Assembly: GCF_020687765.1 (NCBI RefSeq)
Contig: NZ_JAJEWJ010000002.1
Span: 310,001 to 374,000, forward strand
Direction: 5' to 3'
Source of the DNA: Sphingobacterium sp. FBM7-1
GTDB lineage: Bacteria > Bacteroidota > Bacteroidia > Sphingobacteriales > Sphingobacteriaceae
Length of the DNA stretch: 64,000 nucleotides
Below, in pieces: positions 1 to 9,722 of the stretch. Both the position numbers and the translations under genes were made by a program. Under the pieces are notes generated by a model that saw nothing but the letters and a program-made list of their open reading frames with translations, did no database searches and was not told the origin of the DNA. Within the stretch, counting starts at the first letter, position 1. The number at the start of each line of letters is the position of its first letter.

Positions 1-2513
1 GTTTTGATCCCGATGAAGATCCCGACAACATGACCTTTATACCCACCGTGAAGATATCGGGAGATAAAAGCAGCTTGGGCAACAACGATATTACTTATCT
101 TTTTAAATCGAGCGATGATCAAGTTTGGGTAGGCACTTTTGGGGGAGGTTTGAATAAAGTCCTGAATAAGCCAGGTCAATTTCATGAGGAACTCCGGTTT
201 AAAGCATTTACCAAAGAGCAGGGCTTGCCCAATGATATCATATTAAGTATCATTGAAGATAATCAGCAAAACCTATGGATGGCAACGGAGAATGGTATTG
301 CAGTAATGGATATCGCTACAGCAGATCTTCGAAACTACAACACGTACAACGGTCTCCCTAGAATAGGTTTTTCGGAGGCAGCCTGCCTCAAGACAAATAG
401 TGGTGCGATTCTTTTTGGAGGAATAGACGGTTATATATCCTTTAACCCCGATCAGATTGTGAGTGAGAAGTTTCCCGGGAATATGGTTTTCACCGGTAGT
501 CAGTTATACAATGCTGAGATCGACATTAAGGATCCCGACTCACCGTTGAAAATAGCCATTAATTATGCCCAAGAAATCATACTGGAGCATGATCAGGACG
601 TGATTACCATCGAATATACGGTGTTGGATTATCGAGCGCCCGATGATATCTCCTACGCTTATATCCTGGAAGGGTATGACAAAGACTGGCATTTCGTGAA
701 AAACCAAAAAAAAGCCACCTATACGAAAATTCCGCCGGGGCGTTACACCTTTCGGGTAAAAGCGACCAATAATGGACACTTTTCTAACGTGCCGGAAAAA
801 AGTATTGCCATCATCGTAAACAAACCTTGGTGGTTAAGTGGTTGGGCCATATTTTTTTATGTGGTTTTGATTTTTGCAGGGTTGGAGGTTGTAAGACGCA
901 TCGCTTTTACGATGATAAGATTGAAACATAAAGTGGCTCTCGAAAAGAAAATAGCGGAGTTGAAAATACAATTTTTTACCAATATTTCCCATGAATTGCG
1001 GACACCTTTAACGTTGATTGTTAATCCCTTGCTGAAATTAAAGCAAACCGAGACGTTATCGAAAAAAGGTCTCCGGTACTTGGATGTCGCCAATAAAAAC
1101 ACCAGTCGTATGGTGCGGTTCGTTAACCAATTACTTGACTTCCGTAAGATTCAAGAGCAAAAGGCGGAGCTGCATGTAAAAGAAGTAGAATTGGTGAGTT
1201 TTCTAACACAGATGTTAGATAATTTTGCAGACATCGTAGGAGATAAAGATCTATCCGTTGGGCTGAGCGCCGATACCCCCGAAATTCAGGTCTGGTGTGA
1301 TGAAGAAAAGATGGATATTGTGTTTTTCAATATACTATCCAATGCGGTTAAGTTTTCTCCAGCCGGAGGGCGGGTCGAGATCCGGATCTCGCGGGAAGCC
1401 AACCACGTCATGGTGCAAGTATGTGATGAAGGAGACGGCGTCCCGTCAGATCAACTCGAAGTCATTTTTGAACCGTATTATGAAGGCGGAAAAGGACAAG
1501 ATAAGGCCTTCAAAGGCACGGGGATAGGGTTGGCCTTGTCGAAAGACATTATGAAGTTGCACAAGGGCACCATAGCGGCAAGCATAAATGAAACAAAGGG
1601 AATGACTTTCACGATTACGCTTTTAGCAGGTAATACCCATTTCGGGGAGGATAGTTTTGTCCCGAAACATTTCGTGGAGCGTGATAAAAACGAAGAGGTC
1701 GTGGCGTCTACCGAAATGTCGCCCGAGGAAATTGAATCGGGAACACAACTTCCGAAATTGCTGTTGGTGGAAGATAACCCAGAGTTAAGACGTTTTATAA
1801 CAGAAGAATTCCAAACGACCTATACGGTGGCAGAAGCAACCAATGGGCGAGAAGGATATGAGAAAGCACGAGCATGGATGCCAGATATCATTATCTCGGA
1901 CGTCATGATGCCGGAAACGGACGGTATTCAAATGCTGGAGATGATAAAAGATGATGTAGAAACGAGCCATATTCCATTTGTTTTATTAACCGCAAAATCA
2001 GCAGTCGAGGATCAAATAAAGGGCTTATCTTACGGAGCAGATTTTTATATCACTAAGCCCTTTCATATCGATTATGTTAGACATTTGTTAAAGAACCTTT
2101 TAAAAAGCCGGCAACAAATGGTTGCCGCTATGGTAGATAAGCAAACGATCCTTAAATTGGAGCCCACGGAAGTGGTTATCACCTCTAAAGACGAAACATT
2201 TTTGCGGGAGGTTATTCAAATTGTTGAAACTCAAATGTCAGACACGTCCTTCACGATTGATGTTGCGGTGAGTGCCATGGCCATGGGAAGGACCACTTTC
2301 TACAAGAAGCTAAAAAGTCTAACGAACATGTCTCCGGTGGAATTCATTCGGGACATTCGATTAAAAAGAGCTAAACAGTTGCTCGACACTGGTGAATTAA
2401 CCGTAACAGAAGTCGCTTACAAAGTAGGGTTCAACAGTTCCGGTTATTTTAGTACGTGCTTTAGAGAGATGTACCAAGTTTCTCCTTCAGATTATTTGAA
2501 AAAAATGGGATGA
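1..2513 (+). CDS. Hybrid two-component system sensor/regulator (HTCS), 5' end cut by window
   Basis: Membrane sensor that binds a periplasmic oligosaccharide and directly activates PUL transcription. The frame is open at the window edge, so the signal sequence and most of the N-terminal propeller are missing; residue numbers here count from the Met at base 30. Visible in order: two Reg_prop-type repeats (VWVGTFGGGL near 32, LWMATENGIAVMD near 82), a Y_Y_Y domain (about 195-262), one membrane segment (about 267-287), HisKA with SHELRTPL (His321), HATPase with NILSNAVKF and GTGIGLAL (about 430-532), a receiver domain with SDVMMPETD (Asp about 624) and ITKPF, and an AraC-type helix-turn-helix (about 715-827). 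A strong hairpin follows the stop directly. Inference: it acts on the three paired-GTCAATTTTT promoters at 2590, 19935 and 27626. The ligand cannot be read from sequence; a homogalacturonan fragment is the best guess from the target genes. Confidence 0.95.
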   Translation, partial: FDPDEDPDNMTFIPTVKISGDKSSLGNNDITYLFKSSDDQVWVGTFGGGLNKVLNKPGQFHEELRFKAFTKEQGLPNDIILSIIEDNQQNLWMATENGIAVMDIATADLRNYNTYNGLPRIGFSEAACLKTNSGAILFGGIDGYISFNPDQIVSEKFPGNMVFTGSQLYNAEIDIKDPDSPLKIAINYAQEIILEHDQDVITIEYTVLDYRAPDDISYAYILEGYDKDWHFVKNQKKATYTKIPPGRYTFRVKATNNGHFSNVPEKSIAIIVNKPWWLSGWAIFFYVVLIFAGLEVVRRIAFTMIRLKHKVALEKKIAELKIQFFTNISHELRTPLTLIVNPLLKLKQTETLSKKGLRYLDVANKNTSRMVRFVNQLLDFRKIQEQKAELHVKEVELVSFLTQMLDNFADIVGDKDLSVGLSADTPEIQVWCDEEKMDIVFFNILSNAVKFSPAGGRVEIRISREANHVMVQVCDEGDGVPSDQLEVIFEPYYEGGKGQDKAFKGTGIGLALSKDIMKLHKGTIAASINETKGMTFTITLLAGNTHFGEDSFVPKHFVERDKNEEVVASTEMSPEEIESGTQLPKLLLVEDNPELRRFITEEFQTTYTVAEATNGREGYEKARAWMPDIIISDVMMPETDGIQMLEMIKDDVETSHIPFVLLTAKSAVEDQIKGLSYGADFYITKPFHIDYVRHLLKNLLKSRQQMVAAMVDKQTILKLEPTEVVITSKDETFLREVIQIVETQMSDTSFTIDVAVSAMAMGRTTFYKKLKSLTNMSPVEFIRDIRLKRAKQLLDTGELTVTEVAYKVGFNSSGYFSTCFREMYQVSPSDYLKKMG

Positions 2514-2515
2514 TT

Positions 2516-2544
2516 GCTGGTGTATCGTTTCATAATACACCAGC
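2516..2544 (+). terminator. Hairpin terminator after HTCS gene
   Basis: A perfect 10-bp inverted repeat, GCTGGTGTAT at 2516-2525 and ATACACCAGC at 2535-2544, with a 9-nt loop, starts 3 nt after the HTCS stop codon. There is only a short T-rich tail, so it may stop transcription partly or mainly protect the 3' end. It separates the regulator gene from the activated promoter at 2590. Confidence 0.7.
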
Positions 2545-2589
2545 GCTTTAGCAGCAATTTTCGGTTAAGTCATTAAAAAAAAGCGTTTT

Positions 2590-2653
2590 GTCAATTTTTA
2601 GATAGATTTTGTCAATTTTTGAATGTAAAAAAAATGTACTCCCCCTACATTTG
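2590..2653 (+). promoter_or_regulatory. Operon A promoter with paired HTCS-type operator
   Basis: GTCAATTTTT at 2590-2599 is repeated exactly at 2611-2620 (21-bp spacing), and TACATTTG at 2646-2653 matches the Bacteroidota -7 box TAnnTTTG. The second repeat starts 35 bp before the -7 box, the same geometry as at 19935 and 27626. A -33 TTG is not conserved among the three sites, as expected if an activator bound at the repeats replaces it. The start codon of the PL1 gene lies about 115 bp downstream of the -7 box. The link to the neighbouring HTCS is inference. Confidence 0.85.
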
Positions 2654-2768
2654 ACAATGTGTAGTAACACATACATCGTTTTATAGAAAACAGATGTAAC
2701 CATTAAACGCCAAAACATAAACAATAAAATATGGACTTTTTTAAGTCCATCTTAAACTAACTACTAAG

Positions 2769-4169
2769 ATGAGGAGAGATATAAACCTAATCAGAGGATT
2801 ATTTGTTGGTGTCTTGTTCACCTTAAGTTCCGTGTTACAGGCGCAATCATTGCTGTCTTTTCCGGGAGCCGAAGGGTTTGGACGTTTCGCAAAAGGAGCG
2901 AGAGGATACGGCGAACCGCGCGTTTATGCCGTTACTACGCTTGCGGATGACGGGCCGGGCTCCTTCCGAGATGCAGTAAGTCAGCCGGGACGTTTTGTTA
3001 TTTTTAAAGTGGATGGGATCATACGTTTAAAAAGCAGTATAACCGTCGCGCCTTACACAACGATAGCGGGACACACTGCCCCAGGAGATGGAATTGTGTT
3101 GTACGGTAGGAAAGTTTCCTTTTCGGGCGCTAACGAAACCATAGCGCGTTTTTTGCGCATTCGCTTAGGGACCAACGCCGGGGCGGGAAAAAATGATGAC
3201 GCATCAGGCATCGCAAATGGTAAGAATATAATCTTGGATCACATGTCGTTTTCATGGGGGCTAGATGAAGTTTTCTCCGTCAGTTGGGATAAGAAGGGAG
3301 TAGAACCTGATAGTATAACCCTCCAGAACTGCATTATCGCGCAGGGGCTTCATCGGTATAATCACTCCGCAGGCGGGTTGATGCAAACAGGCGGTAGACT
3401 CTCTATATTGAAATCACTTTACATAAGTAATAAGACCCGTAACCCGAAAGTAAAAGGAGCCAACGAGTTTGTAAATAATGTCGTTTACAATTTTGGTAAT
3501 GCCAATAAAACACAGGATGAACATCAGCTGTCTGCAGACGCATATATTCTTGGTGGCGGTTCAGAGATGGTGTCTAACGCCCTGATATCAAATAACTATT
3601 TTATTGGCGGTCCTGCCACCCCCAAGGACAAACAAAGCCCGTTTTCAAGAGGGAATGAAAACTTTAATCTGTATCAAACAGGCAATTATTATGATAACAA
3701 TCAGAATGGGCAGTTAGACGGGGTTGCTATCCAAGGTAACGCCCAGTGGTATCCCGGGTTGCAGCCTGAAAATTTCAGAACCCGAACCGATTATGCCAAT
3801 TATCCTTCCATATCTTCCTGGTTGTCGGCAGAAGAACTTGTTCCGTACTTGATCGCGCGGGTGGGTGCAACAAGGCCAAAGCGAGATCAGGTAGATGAGC
3901 TCTTGATCCAAGAACTCAAAAGCCTGGGCAAGTCCGGACGTTACGTATACGAGGAAACTGACCTACCATTAAGTAATGGAGGATTAGGCGATATCGCGAC
4001 AGCGGTAGCACCGACGGACGCGGACCAAGATGGTATCCCTGACGAGTGGGAAGTTCGTTTAGGATTAGATAAAGATAATGCTACCGATGCGCTTCAAAAA
4101 AGTACAGATGAACGGTATCAAGGATATTTGAATATAGAAGTTTATTTGCATCAGCTCGCGGCTGACTAA
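2769..4169 (+). CDS. Pectate lyase, PL1 family, secreted, with C-terminal calcium-type repeat
   Basis: Cleaves polygalacturonate by beta-elimination. 466 aa, with a Sec signal peptide (about 1-26, ending LQAQS) and no lipobox Cys. The parallel beta-helix starts at FPGAEGFGRFAKG (31-43). The PL1-type LDHMSFSWG (Asp157-His158) and the basic RNPKVK (224-229), in the position of the RxPxxR catalytic-Arg motif, are present. The C-terminus (about 413-466) has a DxDxDGxPDEWE calcium-binding repeat of the dockerin/thrombospondin-3 type, also seen in the second PL1 at 27784. It is the first gene of operon A, behind the paired operator, with the FAS1 lipoprotein 54 bp downstream. PL1 is strongly indicated; substrate preference (polygalacturonate over methylated pectin) is inferred. 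Confidence 0.88.
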   Translation: MRRDINLIRGLFVGVLFTLSSVLQAQSLLSFPGAEGFGRFAKGARGYGEPRVYAVTTLADDGPGSFRDAVSQPGRFVIFKVDGIIRLKSSITVAPYTTIAGHTAPGDGIVLYGRKVSFSGANETIARFLRIRLGTNAGAGKNDDASGIANGKNIILDHMSFSWGLDEVFSVSWDKKGVEPDSITLQNCIIAQGLHRYNHSAGGLMQTGGRLSILKSLYISNKTRNPKVKGANEFVNNVVYNFGNANKTQDEHQLSADAYILGGGSEMVSNALISNNYFIGGPATPKDKQSPFSRGNENFNLYQTGNYYDNNQNGQLDGVAIQGNAQWYPGLQPENFRTRTDYANYPSISSWLSAEELVPYLIARVGATRPKRDQVDELLIQELKSLGKSGRYVYEETDLPLSNGGLGDIATAVAPTDADQDGIPDEWEVRLGLDKDNATDALQKSTDERYQGYLNIEVYLHQLAAD

Positions 4170-4223
4170 GATATACGAGAATAAGTACAATAATCACTAA
4201 CAATTTAGTAAACCGATTAATCA

Positions 4224-6422
4224 ATGAGAAAACTGTTATTATACACGTTAAGTGTGTTTGTAGCCTGTTTTGTAGCTTGTTCTAAAAAAGAACTAGTTTC
4301 GCATTACGAGCGTCCCGATTGGCTCAAGGGCAATAGTTGGGAAGTGTTGGAGGATAGGGGGCAATTTTCCTTGTTTTTGGAAGGAGCGCAGCGAGCAGGA
4401 TTTAAAGAAGTCCTCGACGGAAAAACCATTGCAACTGTATTCGCGCCCTCTGATGACGCGTTTCAGCGGTATCTGGCAGAAAACAATTGGTCGTCTATCG
4501 CTCAAGTCCCTCAGAAAGAACTAAAAAAGCTAATTGGCTACCATTTGGTCTATTACGCCTATAGCCGAGACATGTTGGTCAACTATCAACCCAATGGTAG
4601 CGAAGCAAGAGAGCTCAATATGGCAGGTCTTTACTATAAACACCGTACGCGAAGTTCAGACTCTATAAGCGTTGAATTAGATCCCATTACGGGCAAGCAA
4701 CAGAAGGTATTCAACAAAGACCGATTCTTACCCGTTTTGTCACAGACCCATTTTCAAACCAAAGGAATTGATGCCGCGAGCAATTATGAATATTTCTTCG
4801 GTGCCGGAACATGGCAAGGAGACGGCGGCTTTAACGTAGCCAATGCCCGCGTGGCAGAATATGCCATTCCAACCGATAACGGGTACATCTACATTGTCGA
4901 CGAAGTTTTGAAACCGTTGAAAACTATACACGCTACCATAGCAGAGTTGCCCGACTATGCAGACTTTTTAACCGTATATGATAGATACCGCACCTTCACC
5001 TATGATGAGGAAACAAGTCGAGACTACGCGATGGCGGGCGATTCACTTTATAACGTGTCCCACGGCCTGTTGCCGTCCATTGCATCGGAATGGACCACTT
5101 ATGGTTTATCTGATGCAGTAGCCTATTTTGACCTAGCTGGTCTAACCTATAGGGGTTTCAATGTGTTTGCGCCTAGTAACCAAGCCTTTCAAAGCTTTTT
5201 TAACACCTACCTGTCGGCCCATTACGCCTCCTTAGACCAGGTGGATCTACTACCGCTGTTATTAGTTTTATATAATCACGTATACGAAGGTAATGTGGTG
5301 TTCCCGTCTGAAATTGGGAAGAACCCCGATATTAAAACAGCTTTTGGTACCCCCATCATGTTTAATCCAAATAGCGATGTGAAGCAAAAAGCAATCGCTT
5401 CGAATGGTGCATTTTATGGTCTGGATAAAGTGCTGGTGCCAGACATGTTCAATAGCGTCACGGGGGCAGCATTCCGGAATCCAGACTACCGGATTTTCAT
5501 GTATATGCTATTTAGAACGGGCCTAAATCAAACCCTGGCGAGCAAGGACATTGACTTTACCCTTTTCATCCCCAGCAACGAAGTTCTATTAGAAACATTT
5601 ATTGGAGATAGCCAGCTATTCTGGACCGAGGGACACCCCGATGCGTTCGGCGATGAGAACATTCTCGTCGAGAACTCGGACGGCGTGCTGGTGCCATTGT
5701 CCGAAAACCAGATGGCGAACTTTGTTTCAGACCATATCGTTTACGATAGAATAACATCCCTTCAAGGAAAACAAGTGTACCGCACCCGGAACTCTTTTAA
5801 CTATGTCTATGTAATCGATGGCAAAGTACACTCCACGTCGACCTATAATGGTGTAGAAGATGTTGCCGCAGAATTTATACCAGGTACCTGGTATAACGGA
5901 GCGAGCATGGAAACACAGGTCGCGATGACCGGAGAAACACGAACTATCAAATTTACCTTGATCGGTGCAGAATCTTCGGCAAACGTGTTGCATCCATATG
6001 CCGAATTTTCCAAACTACTTGCTCGGGCAGGCTTGATGGAAGTAGGGAATTCCCTATCCTTTCTATTCGGAAATCGCTTCTTGCTTTTCGCTCCCGATAA
6101 CGCGACGGTATTGGCAGGACTGAACGATGGGACCATCCCGACTGAAAAAGCAGCGCTTGCCGATTACTTGAAATCATACTTTGTATCTGTACCCGACAAC
6201 GCGTTAGGAGATTATCCATTTGCTGGGTTAGGCATACAGGGCACATGGGATACTGCGAAGCGACTCGGGGCCACCCAGTATCGGCAAATCAGTCTGGCCG
6301 ACCGGGGAAATAAGCTCGAACTAATTGATGCAGATGGAACGATTATTCCCGTTTTGGGGGATTTCCCACAAGTATTCAGTGACGGCGCTGTTTACCGGAT
6401 AAACAAGTTGTTAAAAAGATAA
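4224..6422 (+). CDS. Surface lipoprotein with about four FAS1 (fasciclin) modules
   Basis: 732 aa. A lipoprotein signal ends FVAC with Cys19. FAS1 H1 motifs recur four times: TVFAPSDDAF (near 75), NVFAPSNQAF (near 312), TLFIPSNEVL (near 450) and LLFAPDNATV (near 615). The modules close with VDEVLKPL, LDKVLVPD or INKLL type H2 segments. FAS1 domains are adhesion modules and no enzyme motif is seen. The gene directly precedes a SusC/SusD pair (38-bp gap) and has a same-order counterpart at 52003. Inference: an outer-membrane, outward-facing glycan-binding or scaffold protein that stands in for SusE/SusF. The gap before it holds CACTAAC (4195) and CGATTAAT (4214), also found in the leader of the counterpart. 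Confidence 0.85.
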   Translation: MRKLLLYTLSVFVACFVACSKKELVSHYERPDWLKGNSWEVLEDRGQFSLFLEGAQRAGFKEVLDGKTIATVFAPSDDAFQRYLAENNWSSIAQVPQKELKKLIGYHLVYYAYSRDMLVNYQPNGSEARELNMAGLYYKHRTRSSDSISVELDPITGKQQKVFNKDRFLPVLSQTHFQTKGIDAASNYEYFFGAGTWQGDGGFNVANARVAEYAIPTDNGYIYIVDEVLKPLKTIHATIAELPDYADFLTVYDRYRTFTYDEETSRDYAMAGDSLYNVSHGLLPSIASEWTTYGLSDAVAYFDLAGLTYRGFNVFAPSNQAFQSFFNTYLSAHYASLDQVDLLPLLLVLYNHVYEGNVVFPSEIGKNPDIKTAFGTPIMFNPNSDVKQKAIASNGAFYGLDKVLVPDMFNSVTGAAFRNPDYRIFMYMLFRTGLNQTLASKDIDFTLFIPSNEVLLETFIGDSQLFWTEGHPDAFGDENILVENSDGVLVPLSENQMANFVSDHIVYDRITSLQGKQVYRTRNSFNYVYVIDGKVHSTSTYNGVEDVAAEFIPGTWYNGASMETQVAMTGETRTIKFTLIGAESSANVLHPYAEFSKLLARAGLMEVGNSLSFLFGNRFLLFAPDNATVLAGLNDGTIPTEKAALADYLKSYFVSVPDNALGDYPFAGLGIQGTWDTAKRLGATQYRQISLADRGNKLELIDADGTIIPVLGDFPQVFSDGAVYRINKLLKR

Positions 6423-6460
6423 GCGATTGAATTTTAGGTTTAGCATTTAAATAAAGATAA

Positions 6461-9400
6461 ATGAGGCGATATATATTAACCTTAATAACATGTTTCAGCG
6501 TTATCTCCCTCGTCGTAGGACAGTCTTCCCGGGTATTAACCGGGAATATAAAAGGCCAGGGAAATGCAGCGCTACAAGGAGCTTCGATTTTTGTCGAAAA
6601 CAAAGATAACAGAAATCTACGCGGAGCTTCCACGGATGCTCAAGGGCAGTACAGTGTCGAAGTGCCTGTCGAGAATGATTTGACGATAGTAGTAGCTTGT
6701 ATAGGCTACATATCACAACGTATTCCTTACACCGGGCAGTCGGAAATCAATGTCACCCTACAAATAGACGACAAGTCGATTGAAGAAGTGGTCGTGACCG
6801 GAGCAGGAGATCAGCAGCGCAACGCGATGGGCATTTCTTACCGCAATCAAGTATCTGCAACCGAGAGCATCGATATGAAAGCATTAGAGACCATGCCCTT
6901 TGCTTCTATTGAAAGCGGATTGCAAGGTCGCTTAGCGAACGTCGACATCATCTCCAGTGCGGATCCGGGGGCCCGCAGTTCTATCCGTATACGCGGAACC
7001 TCATCGCTTAATGGAAATTCCGAACCCTTGATTGTCGTCGACGGCGTACCCTATCCCACAGAGATTTCGACCGATTTCAATTTTTCTACGGCCAACGATG
7101 AGGATTTCGGAGCGCTGATTAATATTTCACCGATGGATATCGAGTCAATCGAGGTATTGAAAGATGCCGCTGCAACCGCTATATGGGGTTCCCGTGGCGC
7201 TAATGGTGTTCTTCTTTTCACGACGAAAAAAGGCCGTCAGGGTAAAACCCGGTTTGCATTTTCAAGTAAAGTTGATGTTAAACGTGAGGCAGAAACCATC
7301 CCTATGCTGGACGGGGGTCAGTACGTGGCGATGATCCAGGACGCGATCTGGAATTCGGTGAACGACCGCGGCTATCAACAGGCCCTTCCCTACTTGTCTT
7401 TGTTATACAATACCCAAGAGATTAATTACGATCCATCGTGGGTGTACTTCAAAGAATACAATCAAAATACCAACTGGTTGGACCAGGTTACCCAGGTCGG
7501 ACACTTTGTCGATAATTCCCTGTCGATCAGTGGAGGAGGAGATAAAGCCACGTACCGCGTTTCGTTAGGGTATCTTAATGATGTTGGAACGACGAAGGGC
7601 ACCGCGCTAAACCGTTATAACACGTTGGTGAGTGTCAACTACAAGTTCTCCAATAAATTCAATATCAACGCTGATATGTCCTATTCGCTGAGTAACCGGG
7701 ACAATTTTTGGACGGGTAGAATACAAACGCCGCGAGGCATGGCTATGACTAAGATGCCGAACATGAGCCCCTATTTTATCGACGAATATGGTAATTACAC
7801 GGACGAGTATTTTACACCGCGGCTCAATTTTCAAGGAAGTTTCATTGGAGATGAAAAAGGAAGTACCTATAATCCCGTGGCGATGGTTAACGAATCCGTT
7901 AACAAAACAGCGGGTGAACAGGCCCGCGTCATTTTTAGGGCACAATACCAAGTGTTGCCCGAGTTGCAATATACCGGTACAGTAGGTTTTGACACGCGGT
8001 CCACGAAAAACACGAAATACTTACCGCAGTCGGTGACCGGCGTCATCTGGACAGATCCATTTTTCAACCGGGGCACCGATGCGTTAACTGATAACCTGTA
8101 CATCTCGACAGAGAACAAATTTATATACAACAAAACCTTTCAAGAGAAGCACAGTATCGTAGGTGCCGCTTTAGTACAGACCCGCGAATCCCGAAACTTT
8201 AGCTATGCCAGCGAGACTTCTGGAAACGCATCTTCCTCCCTAAGCGATCCTACATCGGGCGGCGCCGTTGCCAAAATGGGATCCGGTAATTCGATGGGGC
8301 GGGATATCGGTGTGATATCGAGTTTGCATTACGGTTTCAAGAATAAATATCTCATCAATGGTACCTACCGTTGGGAAGCGAGCACGGCCGTATCCGCACA
8401 GCATCGGTGGAAAGGCTTCCCCGCACTCGGCGTTGCGTACCATTTAGGAGAGGAAGAGTTTATTAAAAAGCTCGGTATTGCCGATATGGTCAAGCTTCGT
8501 TATAGCTGGGGTAAAACCGGTAACTCACCTAGGGGTAACTATACTTATCTTGGCGTATTCGAACCCATTACCCCTGGTTATGTCGATATGGCGGCGATCC
8601 GCCCCGTGTCCATGCAATTGGATAACCTCAAATGGGAGACCGTTACGCAAACAGACTTTGGGGTTGATTTGGCTTTCTTTAAAAACAGGCTCACCATTAC
8701 GGGGGAACTATACAACCGGGTAACGACCGATCTGCTTCAGAAGGACGTGAAGCTTCCCTCGTCTACCGGCTTTGCAGAGATGAGTTTCTATAATTCCGGA
8801 AAGATGGAAAATAAAGGGTGGGAGCTTATCATGAACGTCGAAGCCATTCGTAGCAAAGACTTTGGTCTGAGCTTTAGCCACCTGAATATTTCCAGAAATA
8901 GAAATACCGTACTCGAACTACCGGACAATATGGAGTTTGAACGCTACGATTTCGATAACGAAAACTATGCACATAAAATCGTAGAAGGGAATCCCTTAGG
9001 CTCGTTCTACGGCTATCGGTACCTTGGCGTATACCAGAACATCGAAGATACCTATGCCCGTGATCTGAATGGCGAAATTATCCGGGATTTAGCCGGAGAA
9101 GCAGTATACGCACGCAATGGAGATCGACGGGTTTTTGCCGGTGATGCGAAATATCAGGATATCGACGGCAATGGCGTGATCAATCAATATGACATTGTTT
9201 ACTTAGGAAATGCTATGCCCCTCTTTACAGCCGGTGGTGGTATCGACGTCCATTACAAAGGATTCCGCTTGAGCACCTTCTTCCACGGGAGGTTTGGGCA
9301 AAAGGTGGTGAACAAAGTGCGGATGAGTACAGAAAGCATGCGCGGAACAGGCAATCAGAGCACCGCCGTGTTAGGAAGATGGCGGAATGAAGGGGACGCT

Positions 9401-9712
9401 AGCATGATTCCGAGAGCGCTGTATGGCGAAGGTTATAATTACCTCGGATCAGATCGTTTTGTGGAAGATGCTTCCTTCCTAAGGCTTAAAATGGTTTCGT
9501 TGCGCTATTCGCTTCCTAAACCGCTGATCGAGCGCTTCGGACTCACCCGATTTGACGTATTTGCAACGCTTCAGGATGTTTACACGTGGACCAAATACTC
9601 TGGACAGGATCCGGAAGTCTCGCTTTCCAGTGATGTATACATGTTGAGTCAAGATAATGCTAACACACCTCGCCCACGGCGATTTGCGTTGGGAATTAAT
9701 GTTAACTTTTAA
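6461..9712 (+). CDS. SusC/RagA-type TonB-dependent outer-membrane transporter (cassette 1, first SusC)
   Basis: 1083 aa. Imports oligosaccharides across the outer membrane together with the SusD encoded next. Signal peptide about 1-21 (SLVVGQ), carboxypeptidase-regulatory-like domain about 25-110, TonB box region EEVVVTGAG near 108-116, plug domain to about 260 with LIVVDGVPYPTEI and VLKDAAATAIWGSRGANG, then a long beta-barrel ending in a terminal Phe (GINVNF). The plug resembles the SusC at 54241 far more than the one at 20137: both have VDGxPYxTE, DFNF and DAAATAxWGS. The SusD start codon is 10 bp after the stop, so the two are translationally close. Confidence 0.95.
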   Translation: MRRYILTLITCFSVISLVVGQSSRVLTGNIKGQGNAALQGASIFVENKDNRNLRGASTDAQGQYSVEVPVENDLTIVVACIGYISQRIPYTGQSEINVTLQIDDKSIEEVVVTGAGDQQRNAMGISYRNQVSATESIDMKALETMPFASIESGLQGRLANVDIISSADPGARSSIRIRGTSSLNGNSEPLIVVDGVPYPTEISTDFNFSTANDEDFGALINISPMDIESIEVLKDAAATAIWGSRGANGVLLFTTKKGRQGKTRFAFSSKVDVKREAETIPMLDGGQYVAMIQDAIWNSVNDRGYQQALPYLSLLYNTQEINYDPSWVYFKEYNQNTNWLDQVTQVGHFVDNSLSISGGGDKATYRVSLGYLNDVGTTKGTALNRYNTLVSVNYKFSNKFNINADMSYSLSNRDNFWTGRIQTPRGMAMTKMPNMSPYFIDEYGNYTDEYFTPRLNFQGSFIGDEKGSTYNPVAMVNESVNKTAGEQARVIFRAQYQVLPELQYTGTVGFDTRSTKNTKYLPQSVTGVIWTDPFFNRGTDALTDNLYISTENKFIYNKTFQEKHSIVGAALVQTRESRNFSYASETSGNASSSLSDPTSGGAVAKMGSGNSMGRDIGVISSLHYGFKNKYLINGTYRWEASTAVSAQHRWKGFPALGVAYHLGEEEFIKKLGIADMVKLRYSWGKTGNSPRGNYTYLGVFEPITPGYVDMAAIRPVSMQLDNLKWETVTQTDFGVDLAFFKNRLTITGELYNRVTTDLLQKDVKLPSSTGFAEMSFYNSGKMENKGWELIMNVEAIRSKDFGLSFSHLNISRNRNTVLELPDNMEFERYDFDNENYAHKIVEGNPLGSFYGYRYLGVYQNIEDTYARDLNGEIIRDLAGEAVYARNGDRRVFAGDAKYQDIDGNGVINQYDIVYLGNAMPLFTAGGGIDVHYKGFRLSTFFHGRFGQKVVNKVRMSTESMRGTGNQSTAVLGRWRNEGDASMIPRALYGEGYNYLGSDRFVEDASFLRLKMVSLRYSLPKPLIERFGLTRFDVFATLQDVYTWTKYSGQDPEVSLSSDVYMLSQDNANTPRPRRFALGINVNF

Positions 9713-9722
9713 TAAAGAGATT

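Noticed and set aside
9657-9722. Upstream extensions of SusD (9657), GH105 (25171), Gfo/Idh (44211) and FAS1 (59008) starts
   Set aside because: Each extension runs into or over the previous gene or leader and would hide a clear signal sequence, so the later Met was used.
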